Assembly (NCBI RefSeq): GCF_910585845.1
Contig: NZ_CAJUHF010000010.1
Span: forward strand, 23,712-87,711
Direction: 5' to 3'
DNA length: 64,000 nt
Source: an uncultured Bacteroides sp.
GTDB lineage: Bacteria > Bacteroidota > Bacteroidia > Bacteroidales > Bacteroidaceae
Of the stretch, positions 54,066 to 63,842 are shown in pieces (the stretch's first letter is position 1; the number at the start of each line of letters is the position of its first letter). The notes beneath the pieces were generated by a model, which had not been told where the DNA came from, ran no database searches, and worked only from the letters and a program-made list of their open reading frames with translations. The position numbers were made by a program, and so were the translations under genes.

Positions 54066-56177
54066 ATGATAGACCAACCCACCATAGACCGGATTCTGGA
54101 TGCCGCCCAGATTGTAGATGTCGTTTCAGACTTCGTCACGCTACGCAAGCGGGGGGTGAACTACGTAGGCCTGTGCCCGTTCCACGATGACAAGACCCCC
54201 TCCTTCTACGTATCGCCCTCCAAGGGGCTCTGCAAGTGCTTCGCATGCGGAAAGGGAGGAAACGCGGTGCACTTCATCATGGAGCACGAGCAGATGAGCT
54301 ACCCCGAAGCCCTCAAATATCTGGCCCGGAAATACGGCATCGAAGTCAAGGAACGCGAACTCTCCAGCGAAGAGAAGCAGATGCAAAGCGAACGCGAAAG
54401 CCTCTTCATCGTCAACAACTTCGCCCGCGACTATTTCCAGAACATCCTGAAGAACCACGTGGACGGACGGAGCATAGGCATGGCCTACTTCCGCAACCGC
54501 GGCTTCCGCGACGACATCATCGAGAAGTTCCAACTGGGCTACTGCACCGACAGCCACGACGCCTTCGCACGCGAGGCCCTGGCCAAGGGATACAAGAAGG
54601 ATTACCTCATCAAGACCGGACTCTGCTACGAGACCGAAGACCACCGACTGCGCGACCGCTTCTGGGGACGGGTCATCTTCCCCGTACACACCCTCTCGGG
54701 CAAGGTGGTAGCCTTCGGCGGACGCGTCCTCAGCAGTGCCACGAAGGGGGTGAAGGTGAAGTACGTCAACTCGCCCGAATCGGAAATCTATCATAAGAGC
54801 AACGAGCTATACGGCATCTACTTCGCCAAACAGGCCATCGTGAAGCAGGACCGCTGCTTCCTGGTCGAAGGCTACACGGACGTCATCTCCATGCACCAAT
54901 CGGGCGTGGAGAATGTCGTGGCATCCTCGGGCACGGCACTGACCTCCGGACAGATACGCATGATCCATCGCTTCACGAACAATATGACCGTGCTCTACGA
55001 CGGCGACGCAGCCGGCATCAAAGCCTCCATCCGAGGCATCGACATGTTGCTCGAAGAGGGGATGAACATCAAGGTCTGCCTGCTGCCCGACGGGGAGGAT
55101 CCCGACTCCTTTGCCCACAAGCACAACAGCACGGAGTTTCAGGAGTTCATCCAGAAGCATGAAACGGACTTCATCCGCTTCAAGACCAATCTGCTGCTGG
55201 AAGACGCCGGAAAAGACCCCATCAAACGCGCCGAACTGATAGGAAACCTCGTGCAAAGCATCTCCGTCATCCCCGAAGCCATCGTGCGCGATGTCTACAT
55301 CAAGGAGTGTGCCCAGTTGCTGCACGTAGAAGACAAGCTGCTCGTTTCCGAAGTCGCCAAGCGGCGCGAGATGCAGGCCGAGAAGCAAGCCGAGCGCATC
55401 GAAAGGGAACGGCGCGCCGCCAATGCGGCAAGAGCCAACGCGGAGGCAGGCATCACGGGCGGCACCGCGGCAGGACAAACCGCAACCGGACAAGCCCCGG
55501 CAGGGCAAACCGCCGGAAGCACCCCGCTGCCCTCCGACACGACTCCCGCCCAAGAAGCAGCCCCCTTCCCGCTGAACAACGACTACGTCTCCTTCATCCC
55601 CCAGGAGAAGAAAGAGGGTCAGGAGTTCTACAAGTACGAGCGGCTCATCCTGCAAATGATTATACGCTACGGCGAAAGGGTCATGTGCAAACTCACCAAC
55701 GACGACGGGGAGGAGATTCCCATCACCGTCACGGAGTACGTGGTCAGCGACCTGCAGGAGGATGAGCTTGCCTTCCACAATCCCCTCCACCGGCAAATCC
55801 TGTCGGAAGCCGCCGAGCGCATACACAACGAAGGGTTCATTGCCGAACGATACTTCCTCGCCCACCCCGACGCCAACATCAGCCGCCTCAGCGTAGAACT
55901 GATCAGCAACCGCTACCAGCTCAGCAAATACCACTCGAAGGGGCAGAAAATCGTCACGGACGAGGAGCGCCTCTACGAACTGGTGCCTATCCTGATGATC
56001 AATTTCAAGTACGCCATTGTCTGCGAAGAGCTGAAGCACATGATGTTCGCCCTGCAAGACCCTGCCATCGCCAACGACGAAGCCCGATGCAACGACATCA
56101 TGAAGCGCTACAGCGAAATGCGGAAGATACAGAGCATCATGGCGAAACGGCTGGGCGACCGCGTCGTACTGCCCTGA
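54066..56177 (+). CDS. dnaG: DNA primase
   Basis: A 703-residue primase making RNA primers at the fork. The CHC2 zinc finger is CPFHDDKTPSF ... KCFACGKGGN (Cys37, His40, Cys58, Cys61). The TOPRIM core follows: LVEGYTDVISMHQSG, SGTALTSGQ and LYDGDAAGIKAS. Residues about 445-500 form an Ala/Gly/Gln/Thr-rich linker (AGQTATGQAPAGQ) before the C-terminal helicase-binding domain. It stands alone after element copy 3. Confidence 0.97.
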   Translation: MIDQPTIDRILDAAQIVDVVSDFVTLRKRGVNYVGLCPFHDDKTPSFYVSPSKGLCKCFACGKGGNAVHFIMEHEQMSYPEALKYLARKYGIEVKERELSSEEKQMQSERESLFIVNNFARDYFQNILKNHVDGRSIGMAYFRNRGFRDDIIEKFQLGYCTDSHDAFAREALAKGYKKDYLIKTGLCYETEDHRLRDRFWGRVIFPVHTLSGKVVAFGGRVLSSATKGVKVKYVNSPESEIYHKSNELYGIYFAKQAIVKQDRCFLVEGYTDVISMHQSGVENVVASSGTALTSGQIRMIHRFTNNMTVLYDGDAAGIKASIRGIDMLLEEGMNIKVCLLPDGEDPDSFAHKHNSTEFQEFIQKHETDFIRFKTNLLLEDAGKDPIKRAELIGNLVQSISVIPEAIVRDVYIKECAQLLHVEDKLLVSEVAKRREMQAEKQAERIERERRAANAARANAEAGITGGTAAGQTATGQAPAGQTAGSTPLPSDTTPAQEAAPFPLNNDYVSFIPQEKKEGQEFYKYERLILQMIIRYGERVMCKLTNDDGEEIPITVTEYVVSDLQEDELAFHNPLHRQILSEAAERIHNEGFIAERYFLAHPDANISRLSVELISNRYQLSKYHSKGQKIVTDEERLYELVPILMINFKYAIVCEELKHMMFALQDPAIANDEARCNDIMKRYSEMRKIQSIMAKRLGDRVVLP

Positions 56178-56314
56178 GGCCCCGTCTGTACGGTAGTGTG
56201 GCCCTGAGCCCCGTTTGGACATTTGTTGCATCATTCTGCACAGAAGTGCTCCCCCATGCTACAGCAATCCGACAGGAAAAGACCAAATAGAGGGGCTATA
56301 CCGTGATTTCGCAT

Positions 56315-56322
56315 TACCTTTG
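56315..56322 (+). promoter_or_regulatory. -7 element of the heparinase-like gene
   Basis: TACCTTTG is an exact TAnnTTTG, 34 bases before the start codon. Confidence 0.55.
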
Positions 56323-56355
56323 CCGCATCAATCATAACGAAAACCAATACATATC

Positions 56356-58677
56356 ATGAAAAGAAAATCTATCCTATCCGTAATGACTTTCCTCTTCATG
56401 TTCTCTGCCTCCCTCGGAGCGCAAGAGAGGAATGAAGTCACATGGGAAGAGGTGGACAACGTCACCGTTCCCATCCCCCCGCAGGTACACCCCCGGCTGT
56501 ACTTGCGCGCTTCCGACCTGCCGGAACTGAAACAGCGGATGAACCGTCCGGAAATCAAGCAGACCCTGGAGGCCATGAAGAAGTTAGGGAAAGACCGCAC
56601 GCCCGAAGAAGAGGCGAAAGCCCCCGCCAAAGACGGCTTCCGCTATTATGCCGAGATGCGTGGCGTTACCACCCGCGCACAGTTGCAGGCGCTCAACTAC
56701 CTCGTCTACAAAGACAAGCGGCAGGCAAGACAAGCCATCACCGCCATGCTCGACACCCTGCAGCGCACCCACTACGGCACGAAAGGCGACCTCTCGCGTG
56801 CCAGCGGCTCCATGCTGATGTGCGGCGCCATGGTCTACGACTGGTGCTACGACCAGATGAAGGAGAAAGAGAAGAAGGCTTATATCGAATCGTTCGTGCG
56901 CATAGCCAAGACGATGGAGTGCGGCTATCCGCCCCACAACCGCGAACCGATTGCCGGACACTCTTCGGAATGGATGATCATGCGCGACATGCTCTCTGCC
57001 GGCATCGCCATCTATGATGAGTATCCCGACATGTACAACCACGTCATCTCGATGTTCTACAGGGATTACATCCCCGTGCGCAACTTCGTCTATGCCGGCC
57101 ACAACTATCATCAGGGCACCAGCTACGCCAACGTGCGCTTCAGCAATGACCTCATAGCCACATGGATACTCTCACGCATGGGCGTGGAGCAGGTCTTCGA
57201 CCCTGCACAGCAGTTTGTCCTCTACGACTTCCTCTACCGCAGACGTCCCGACGGACAGGTCATGCCCGCCGGCGACACCAACCCCATCCGCCGGAGCAGC
57301 CCTTCATACGGACTACCCGCCATGCTGGCATACAGCTACTACAAAGACGGCTATCTGGCATACGAGTACGAACGGCGTCCCAAGGTAGACAATCATTGCC
57401 TCATCTTCGACATCCTGTGGAGAGACCTCGACATCCGGCCGGAATCGCCCGAGAGCCTGCCCTTGACGCGATATTCAGGTACCCCCTTCGGATGGATGAT
57501 AGCCCGCACTGGCTGGGGAGAAAACAGCGTAATCGCGGAGATGAAGATCAATGAGAACTTCGTCGGCAACCACCAGCACTTGGACGGAGGTTCCTTCCAA
57601 CTCTACTATAAAGGTCCCTTGGCCATCGACGCCGGTGCCTACCAGGGCAGCGCAGGTGGATACAACAGCCCGCACAACAAGAATTTCTTCAAGCGTACCA
57701 TCGCCCACAACTCCCTACTGGTCTACGACCCCGACGAGAAGTTTGCCTGCTGGAATTATGGCGGCGGCGACAAGACCGAGTTCGCCACCAACGACGGCGG
57801 ACAGCGCATGCCGGGTGACCGTTGGGAGACCTGCCGCTCTTTCAAGGATTTGCTGAGCAAGGCCTACACCACGGGCAAAGTCTTGGCCCACGGCATGGGA
57901 AAGGATGCCCAAGCACCGGACTACTCCTACCTGAAAGGTGACATCACGCAGGCATACACCGCCAAAGTGAAAGAGGCGAAACGCTCTTTTGTCTTCCTGA
58001 ACTTCAAGTCCGACAAGATACCTGCCGCCCTTATCGTATTCGACAAGGTGGTCTCTTCCAACCCCGATTTCAAGAAGTTCTGGCTGCTGCACAGCGTGGA
58101 GGAACCCGTCATCGAAGGCAACCGCTTCATCGTGAAGCGCACAAAGAACGGAGACTCCGGCATGTTGCAAGACCAGGTGCTACTGCCCGAAGCCGGCGAT
58201 GCCCGCATCGAGAAAGTAGGCGGACCGGGAAAAGAGTTCTGGGTGTTCGGTACCAACTATCCGAACGACGCGCTGCCCAATCGTCCCGACGACGCCAACG
58301 AACGCGGTGCATGGCGCGTAGAGGTTTCTCCGGCAACGCCCGCTGCCGAAAACTATTTCTTGAATGTCATGCAAGTGGCCGACAACGACTGCCCGAAGAT
58401 GCACGAGGCACAGCGCATCGATGCCGACAAGGTAGTAGGCGTGCAGATTGCCGACCGCATCGTCACTTTCAGCAAGAACAGTGAGCCGCTCTCCGGAAAG
58501 TTCACTCTGGAGCTGAAAGGCAATCAGAACATGCAGTTTGTCCTCACCGACCTTGCACCCGGCATCTGGCAGGTGAAGAAAAACGGCAAAGTATATCTGC
58601 CTGCCATCGAAGTCCGCTCGGACGACGGTATCCTCTATTTCGAAGGGACAGGCGGACAATATGAGTTCTTCAGATAA
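56356..58677 (+). CDS. Heparinase II/III-like polysaccharide lyase
   Basis: A 773-residue exported protein (signal peptide ending SLGAQ). Residues about 80-390 form an alpha-toroid (HNYHQGTSYANVRFSNDLIATWIL), followed by the Hepar_II_III beta-sandwich with NHQHLDGGSFQLYYKGPLAIDAGAYQG and FKRTIAHNSLLVYDP, which hold the His and Tyr of the active site. Related lyases cut uronate-containing glycosaminoglycan, alginate or similar chains. The PL family and substrate cannot be fixed. It stands alone without SusC/D or sulfatase neighbours. Confidence 0.82.
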   Translation: MKRKSILSVMTFLFMFSASLGAQERNEVTWEEVDNVTVPIPPQVHPRLYLRASDLPELKQRMNRPEIKQTLEAMKKLGKDRTPEEEAKAPAKDGFRYYAEMRGVTTRAQLQALNYLVYKDKRQARQAITAMLDTLQRTHYGTKGDLSRASGSMLMCGAMVYDWCYDQMKEKEKKAYIESFVRIAKTMECGYPPHNREPIAGHSSEWMIMRDMLSAGIAIYDEYPDMYNHVISMFYRDYIPVRNFVYAGHNYHQGTSYANVRFSNDLIATWILSRMGVEQVFDPAQQFVLYDFLYRRRPDGQVMPAGDTNPIRRSSPSYGLPAMLAYSYYKDGYLAYEYERRPKVDNHCLIFDILWRDLDIRPESPESLPLTRYSGTPFGWMIARTGWGENSVIAEMKINENFVGNHQHLDGGSFQLYYKGPLAIDAGAYQGSAGGYNSPHNKNFFKRTIAHNSLLVYDPDEKFACWNYGGGDKTEFATNDGGQRMPGDRWETCRSFKDLLSKAYTTGKVLAHGMGKDAQAPDYSYLKGDITQAYTAKVKEAKRSFVFLNFKSDKIPAALIVFDKVVSSNPDFKKFWLLHSVEEPVIEGNRFIVKRTKNGDSGMLQDQVLLPEAGDARIEKVGGPGKEFWVFGTNYPNDALPNRPDDANERGAWRVEVSPATPAAENYFLNVMQVADNDCPKMHEAQRIDADKVVGVQIADRIVTFSKNSEPLSGKFTLELKGNQNMQFVLTDLAPGIWQVKKNGKVYLPAIEVRSDDGILYFEGTGGQYEFFR

Positions 58678-58686
58678 TATTTGTAT

Positions 58687-58818
58687 TCCACGGGAAAGAT
58701 TAAAATCGTCCCGTGGAATGAAAAAATCCATCCCGTGGGACGAAAATTTTCAGCTCACGGGATGATTTTTTTTGTCTCACGGGACGAAATCATCCGTCTC
58801 GCGGGACAAATATGATAG
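58687..58818. repeat. 22-bp-period tandem array, 6 units (same family as at 1233)
   Basis: Units start every 22 bases from 58687 to 58797. The core is TCCCGTGGGACGAAA or TCTCACGGGACGAAA, matching the array at 1233-1342. It fills the gap between the convergent heparinase-like and folE genes. Confidence 0.93.
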
Positions 58819-58827
58819 GGAAATAAT

Positions 58828-59415
58828 TTACGAATTATGGCGAATCAGGTTCATGAACTCCTCACGCGTCTTTGCCTGATTGAATGCTCCGGTAAAATCG
58901 GATGTAGTGGTAATCGAATTCTGCTTTTCCACTCCGCGCATCTGCATGCACATGTGCTTGGCCTCTACCACCACCATCACGCCCAAAGGATTGAGCGTTT
59001 CTTGTATGCACTCCTTGATTTGCAACGTCATTCGCTCCTGCACCTGCAAACGATGGGAGAAGATATCGACCACACGGGCTATCTTGCTCAGCCCCGTAAT
59101 GTAGCCGTTGGGAATATAAGCCACGTGCACTTTCCCATAGAACGGAAGCATGTGGTGCTCGCAGAGTGAAAAGAAATCAATGTCTTTCACGATCACCATC
59201 TGGCTGTATTCTTCTTTAAACTTGGCAGAGCTTAGCACTTCATGCGGATCCATGAAGTATCCTTTTGTCAAGGTCAGCATCGCCTTTGCCACCCTCTCAG
59301 GCGTCTTCAGCAAGCCTTCGCGCCCGGCATCTTCGCCCAGCAGGGTGATAATACGTTGATAATGTTCTTTCAGTTCGTCCAGTGCGGGAGATACGATTTC
59401 TTCTTTTCCTAACAT
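58828..59415 (-). CDS. folE: GTP cyclohydrolase I
   Basis: A 195-residue enzyme making dihydroneopterin triphosphate for folate and other pterins. Signatures: SLCEHHMLPFYGKVHVAYIP (zinc Cys and His), GLSKIARVVDIFSHRLQVQERMT, and the C-terminal MRGVEKQNSITTTSDFTGAF. The start MLGKEEIVSP at 59415 was chosen; the longer frame runs back over the SPOR gene. It is last in the DUF1599 to folE operon. Confidence 0.97.
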   Translation of the reverse strand: MLGKEEIVSPALDELKEHYQRIITLLGEDAGREGLLKTPERVAKAMLTLTKGYFMDPHEVLSSAKFKEEYSQMVIVKDIDFFSLCEHHMLPFYGKVHVAYIPNGYITGLSKIARVVDIFSHRLQVQERMTLQIKECIQETLNPLGVMVVVEAKHMCMQMRGVEKQNSITTTSDFTGAFNQAKTREEFMNLIRHNS

Positions 59416-59423
59416 GATAAGAT

Positions 59424-59879
59424 TTATAAGTGGATGTTTATCTGCTCTTTCACTATAGATACTTCCTTGAATACGCCGGTAGCACGCAGCTGACGCATCA
59501 TGGCATCGGCCTCTTCGATGCTGCGGAAGTCTCCTACGCGGCACAACCAACGGGGAGAGTGGAAAGAGGTATAAACAGAAAGTTCCGGGAAATGTTCCTT
59601 AATGCGTGAGCCCACGGCATGGGCTTCGTTCTTGGCTCTACTGGTGTTATTTCCGGCGTACACCTGCACGCGGTAACCCTGACTTTTAAGCACCTTGTTG
59701 TTCGTTCCCGTAGGAATATACTCTTCACCTATCAATGCCTCGATGCGGGCGTCCTGATGGATCGTCACCTTGCCCTGTCCCGGCACACTGCGTTCCAGGC
59801 TCTTCACGATACTATTCTGAGCCGAGGCAAAAGTGGCAAAAGCCAAACATGCCATTAAAAGTAAACCAAGTTTCTTCAT
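59424..59879 (-). CDS. SPOR-domain exported protein
   Basis: A 151-residue protein with a signal peptide (MKKLGLLLMACLAFATFASA) and a C-terminal SPOR domain from about residue 68: GYRVQVYAGNN, then WLCRVGDFRSIEEADAMMRQL. SPOR domains bind peptidoglycan glycan strands lacking stem peptides, often at division sites. It lies between tpiA and folE; the pairing is conserved in Bacteroides as far as I recall. Confidence 0.88.
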   Translation of the reverse strand: MKKLGLLLMACLAFATFASAQNSIVKSLERSVPGQGKVTIHQDARIEALIGEEYIPTGTNNKVLKSQGYRVQVYAGNNTSRAKNEAHAVGSRIKEHFPELSVYTSFHSPRWLCRVGDFRSIEEADAMMRQLRATGVFKEVSIVKEQINIHL

Positions 59880-59990
59880 TTAGATAGTTATTTTTTATAC
59901 GGTTGACACTCTTAGTGCGGAAAGCCGGCAAAGGAAGCATGTCCCATCCTCCCTTTGCCAACTCTGTTTCCTGGTTCTTGTCGCCTTTAT

Positions 59991-60746
59991 TTAGTTAAAA
60001 GCGTCAATGATACCCTTGAAGTCAGCAGCCTTCAGAGCAGCACCACCAATCAGACCGCCGTCTACATCAGGATTTGCAAACAATTCCTTAGCGTTAGAAG
60101 GCTTGCAGCTGCCGCCATAAAGGATAGATGTATTTTCAGCCACTTCATTACCGTACTTCTCTACAATCAGTGAACGGATGAATGCGTGGATTTCCTGAGC
60201 CTGAGCAGGAGTAGCCGTCTTGCCCGTACCGATAGCCCAAACCGGTTCGTATGCCAGAATGATCTTAGAGAAGTCTTCGGCAGACAGAGAGAATACAGAT
60301 GCCAACTGAGCGGCAACCACTTCGTTCTGCTTGTTTGCCTCACGCTCTTCCAATACTTCGCCGATACAGAAGATCGGAGTCAGACCGTTAGCCAAAGCCA
60401 ATTTCACTTTCTCTTCGAGGATAGCTACTGTCTCGCCATAGTATGCACGACGCTCTGAGTGACCCAGAATCACGTATTTGGCTCCCGTAGAAGCTACCAT
60501 AGCAGCCGATACTTCACCGGTGTAAGCTCCGGATTCTTTGTCGGCACAGTTTTCAGCACCTACACCGATCTTAGCAGGGTCTACCAACGGAGTAACCGAT
60601 GCCAAGTGGATAAACGGAGTACAGATAATTACATCACAGTTAGGCTTCTCTGCAGCCAATACTTCATTCAGTTCTTTTGCAAGAGCAATACCCTCTTGAA
60701 GGGTTTTGTTCATTTTCCAGTTTCCTGCAACAATGTTTTTTCTCAT
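59991..60746 (-). CDS. tpiA: Triosephosphate isomerase
   Basis: A 251-residue glycolytic enzyme interconverting dihydroxyacetone phosphate and glyceraldehyde 3-phosphate. Signatures: VAGNWKMNKTL (Lys), VILGHSERRAYYGE (catalytic His), LAYEPVWAIGTGKTATP (catalytic Glu, flexible loop) and ILYGGSCKPSNAKEL. Confidence 0.98.
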   Translation of the reverse strand: MRKNIVAGNWKMNKTLQEGIALAKELNEVLAAEKPNCDVIICTPFIHLASVTPLVDPAKIGVGAENCADKESGAYTGEVSAAMVASTGAKYVILGHSERRAYYGETVAILEEKVKLALANGLTPIFCIGEVLEEREANKQNEVVAAQLASVFSLSAEDFSKIILAYEPVWAIGTGKTATPAQAQEIHAFIRSLIVEKYGNEVAENTSILYGGSCKPSNAKELFANPDVDGGLIGGAALKAADFKGIIDAFN

Positions 60747-60799
60747 CTTGTTTTATTTATTAAAAGGGTTAATAGTTCTTTTATTCTCTTATTCTCATG

Positions 60800-62206
60800 T
60801 TACGCCTGGGGCGTTTCCTGCAGTTCGTTCTCCGGCTTTTCAGTCGTCTCGTCCGTTGTCTCGCCCTGTATCTCTTCACCTGCCGATTCACTTGCCTCAT
60901 CACTTGCCGATTCATCCTCCGGCTTTTTCTCCTCCCGGCGCTTGACGACCAAGACATCCACACCGACCACCAGCAACAGGGGAACGATAAACCACAAGAG
61001 TACATAACCGATCGTATGCCAATCGCTCTCTTGCTTCAGCTGCCCGATCTCCAGTTTCTCCAGCCGGTCCGTCAGCACATATTCATCCGGCAACCGGTTG
61101 TCTCCCCACTTGTTCAGAATGGTGCCTTCCTTGATCAGCATCAGCCCGGGATTGGAACGGATCATCGTCTTCAACGCAATGTCATCTACCCCGCAGAACT
61201 GATATTCTGCTCCGGTCTTATCCCGCCATAGCTCTATCTGCTCCTCCGATGAAGCGGTCAGGGCATAGAATCCATAGCCATGTTCCACACTATAGTCGTA
61301 TATCTCATTGATAAGGTCTATATTGCTATCGTCCGCCGCCTCTATATGGTGGGCAACCAGCAGGAAGGTATATCCCTTATCAGAAAGAATACTGTCAGTC
61401 AGGTCTTCTCCGGTTTCCAGGCTCGTTATGGAGAGGTCGTGGATGATCGGTTCATAGCCTTTCTCCTTCACCACCGTACGGGCTTCGACAAATGTCCACG
61501 TACTGTCCGGATAGTTATCCAGCGTAAACTCTTGCCGCTTTCCGTCTTTTTCCAGGATGAACCTGCCTTCAAGCACATCCGGTTTCTCCCCTTCCGGTAT
61601 CTCCATGTTCTTTTTGATATTCTGCCCTATCCTGTAAGGACGGAAATCCAGAATCGGCAGATTGCTGAGGCAATAGAAGGAAAGGGTAAAGACAAACAGG
61701 AACGTGTACATCGATACCATCCATGCCACTTTCGCCGTGATAAAACGTCCGATCAGCTTTCCGCCCCTGAAGGCAGACATCGCCGCTACGAACAGTACCA
61801 CATTCTTGCCGAACGTCTCCCAGTTGGTCAGCACCCATGCATCGCCAAAACATCCGCAGTCCGAAACCGGATCCGCCAATGCAAGATACAGTGTCAACGG
61901 CGTCATCACAATCATCAGCAGCAACGACATCGTAGTGGCAAACTTCCGCTTTATGCCGAAAAACAAAAAGACGCCTACCGAAAATTCCAATGCAGACAGA
62001 ACAATGGCAAACAACAGTTGCAGATAGTCAGGAAACCATGATGCCATTCCGAATGCAGTCAGGTAATCCTGAATCTTATAGAAAGAACCCAACGGGTCAA
62101 CCGCCTTCACAAAACCGGAAAAGATGAATACCGCTGCCAGCAAGAAACGGCACGCATTCACCCACACTTCCCTAATGATATGTTTCTGCTCAGTCTCCAA
62201 ACTCAA
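60800..62206 (-). CDS. DoxX-like membrane protein (BT_3928 family)
   Basis: A 468-residue protein. The N-terminal third is a MauE/DoxX-like four-helix membrane unit (FIFSGFVKAVDPLGSFYKIQDYL and the motif DPVSDCGCFGDAW). A long periplasmic part and another helix (IGYVLLWFIVPLLLVVGVDVLVV) precede an acidic tail rich in Glu, Ser and Thr. The BT_3928 family is named for the same neighbourhood next to tpiA in B. thetaiotaomicron. Its role is unknown; MauE-like proteins handle redox or disulfide chemistry. The name is from memory. It overlaps the DUF1599 gene by 17 bases. Confidence 0.8.
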   Translation of the reverse strand: MSLETEQKHIIREVWVNACRFLLAAVFIFSGFVKAVDPLGSFYKIQDYLTAFGMASWFPDYLQLLFAIVLSALEFSVGVFLFFGIKRKFATTMSLLLMIVMTPLTLYLALADPVSDCGCFGDAWVLTNWETFGKNVVLFVAAMSAFRGGKLIGRFITAKVAWMVSMYTFLFVFTLSFYCLSNLPILDFRPYRIGQNIKKNMEIPEGEKPDVLEGRFILEKDGKRQEFTLDNYPDSTWTFVEARTVVKEKGYEPIIHDLSITSLETGEDLTDSILSDKGYTFLLVAHHIEAADDSNIDLINEIYDYSVEHGYGFYALTASSEEQIELWRDKTGAEYQFCGVDDIALKTMIRSNPGLMLIKEGTILNKWGDNRLPDEYVLTDRLEKLEIGQLKQESDWHTIGYVLLWFIVPLLLVVGVDVLVVKRREEKKPEDESASDEASESAGEEIQGETTDETTEKPENELQETPQA

Positions 62207-62744
62207 TCTTAATCAGTCCAAAGACGGAATAGTTAATCATATCCATATAGTTGGCATCTACCCCTTCGGAGACCAGTGTCTGTCCCGACAGACTTTCGAT
62301 CTGCTTGGTGCGGTAGATTTTCATCAGTATCAAGTCGGTGTACGAACTGATACGCATGCTACGCCATGCTTCATCGTAATCATGATTCTTGGCAAGCATC
62401 AGCTCCAATGAGATCTTGGCATATTTATCATACAATGCCATCGCTTCCTCGTTCGTGATATCTGCCGCTCCGGCATATCCCAGTTCCAACTGTATCAGTC
62501 CGATGATGCCATAATTGACTATCGCGATGAACTCGGAACGTATTCCTTCGTCCACCAGCGTTACGCCTTTGGTCTCAATGCTCCTGATTCGATTTGCCTT
62601 AATGAATATCTGATCTGTCACGGAAACCGGACGGAGAATGCGCCATGCCGGACCGTAATCATGCAGTTTCTTCGAGAATAAGTCACGACAGATGGCTATA
62701 ACTTGTTCAAATTGTAATTTGGTATCTTTCATTTCCTTACACAT
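62190..62744 (-). CDS. DUF1599 protein, two tandem domains
   Basis: A 184-residue cytosolic protein with two copies of an approximately 80-residue unit: KLHDYGPAWRILRP ... IKANRIRSIE and KNHDYDEAWRSMRI ... LMKIYRTKQIE. DUF1599 (Nmad1) is described as a nucleotide-modification-associated domain; its function in Bacteroides is unknown. It heads the operon with an exact -7 element, start at 62744 or at MKDTKLQFE (62732). Confidence 0.88.
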   Translation of the reverse strand: MCKEMKDTKLQFEQVIAICRDLFSKKLHDYGPAWRILRPVSVTDQIFIKANRIRSIETKGVTLVDEGIRSEFIAIVNYGIIGLIQLELGYAGAADITNEEAMALYDKYAKISLELMLAKNHDYDEAWRSMRISSYTDLILMKIYRTKQIESLSGQTLVSEGVDANYMDMINYSVFGLIKIEFGD

Positions 62745-62773
62745 AGGCTGCGACCCATTTTCACTATTCGGGG

Positions 62774-62781
62774 CAAAGGTA
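62774..62781 (-). promoter_or_regulatory. -7 element of the DUF1599-DoxX-tpiA-SPOR-folE operon
   Basis: The minus strand reads TACCTTTG, an exact TAnnTTTG, 30 bases before the start codon. Confidence 0.6.
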
Positions 62782-62862
62782 GGAATAATTAGAGAAAAAA
62801 AGAAAAAGAGGGTGCTCTAATTTATATTAAAGCACCCTCTTCCTTATAAAGTTATCTATCGC

Positions 62863-63732
62863 TTACGAACAACGCAAAACTTGTCCCGGACGCAAAATAG
62901 TTTTCCGGGTAATGCGGTTCAGCTTGCACAACGTATCAATGGAAACACCTTGGCGCGCTGCAATCTTCGACAACGTATCGCCACTCTTCACTTTGTAGAA
63001 CAATCCCTCGCCGGAAGCCAAGCTACGCGCTGTCGTACCTTTAGCCTTGCCCTTATTGAAGACATAATGGTCGGCAACGATATCTTGCTTCTCAAAGTCG
63101 AACATCAATGCCGGATTAAGAGGGATTCCCAAGAAACGGGTTTCAAAATGCAAGTGCGAACCGGTAGAACGTCCGGTGTTACCTCCCAAACCAATGGGTT
63201 CTCCCGCTTTGACTAACTGGTTGATGTCAACGATCTGTTTGGACAAATGGCCGTAGACCGTTTCCAAACCATTGTCGTGACGAATAACGATATACTTGCC
63301 ATATCCCCGACGACCTTGGTTTTTGACTACACGCACCTTGCCGTCGAAGGCTGCACAAATGGTGTCACCTACGTACACCTTAATGTCCAAACCATTGTGC
63401 ACCCTGCGTCTTCTGGGGCGATATCCGAATATATCCGTGATTTTCGTATGCGTTGTAGGCATACAGAAACCAGTCAGATCAATCTGGTAACTCTCCGGCA
63501 CGATGGCATCACCGTAGGCTTGCACATATTCGTTGTTCCAGTTCGGATACAGGTCTAAACCAGGATAGGCAGATTGTTCCGCACGTATCTGTTTCTGTAA
63601 AGCCAGAGAATCAACACTTTTCAGTTTTCTGTCGATAGGAGCTTGGCGCGCAATCAAGTCTTGAGAAAAAGAATTCAGACTTACCATTGCCGACGCAGCT
63701 ATTAAGATTGTTCTAATGCAATTGAAATTCAT
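62863..63732 (-). CDS. M23 peptidase with C-terminal LysM
   Basis: A 289-residue exported protein (signal peptide ending SLNSFSQ). The M23 lysostaphin-like domain shows the zinc ligands His and Asp in RRVHNGLDIKVYVGD and HxH in GSHLHFETRF. A LysM follows near the C-terminus (FYKVKSGDTLSKIAARQG). It should cleave peptidoglycan cross-links or act as a regulator of amidases, anchored by LysM. Confidence 0.93.
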   Translation of the reverse strand: MNFNCIRTILIAASAMVSLNSFSQDLIARQAPIDRKLKSVDSLALQKQIRAEQSAYPGLDLYPNWNNEYVQAYGDAIVPESYQIDLTGFCMPTTHTKITDIFGYRPRRRRVHNGLDIKVYVGDTICAAFDGKVRVVKNQGRRGYGKYIVIRHDNGLETVYGHLSKQIVDINQLVKAGEPIGLGGNTGRSTGSHLHFETRFLGIPLNPALMFDFEKQDIVADHYVFNKGKAKGTTARSLASGEGLFYKVKSGDTLSKIAARQGVSIDTLCKLNRITRKTILRPGQVLRCS

Positions 63733-63834
63733 TCCGTTTCACCGTTCATTTTTTGATATCCGTTAGCAAGCACTTTCCATCACCAACATTTCATTTGTAC
63801 GTCACCGAATACCAGATTTATTTTTAAAATTTCC

Positions 63835-63842
63835 CAAAGGTA
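63835..63842 (-). promoter_or_regulatory. -7 element of the M23 peptidase gene
   Basis: The minus strand reads TACCTTTG, an exact TAnnTTTG, about 100 bases before the start codon. Confidence 0.5.
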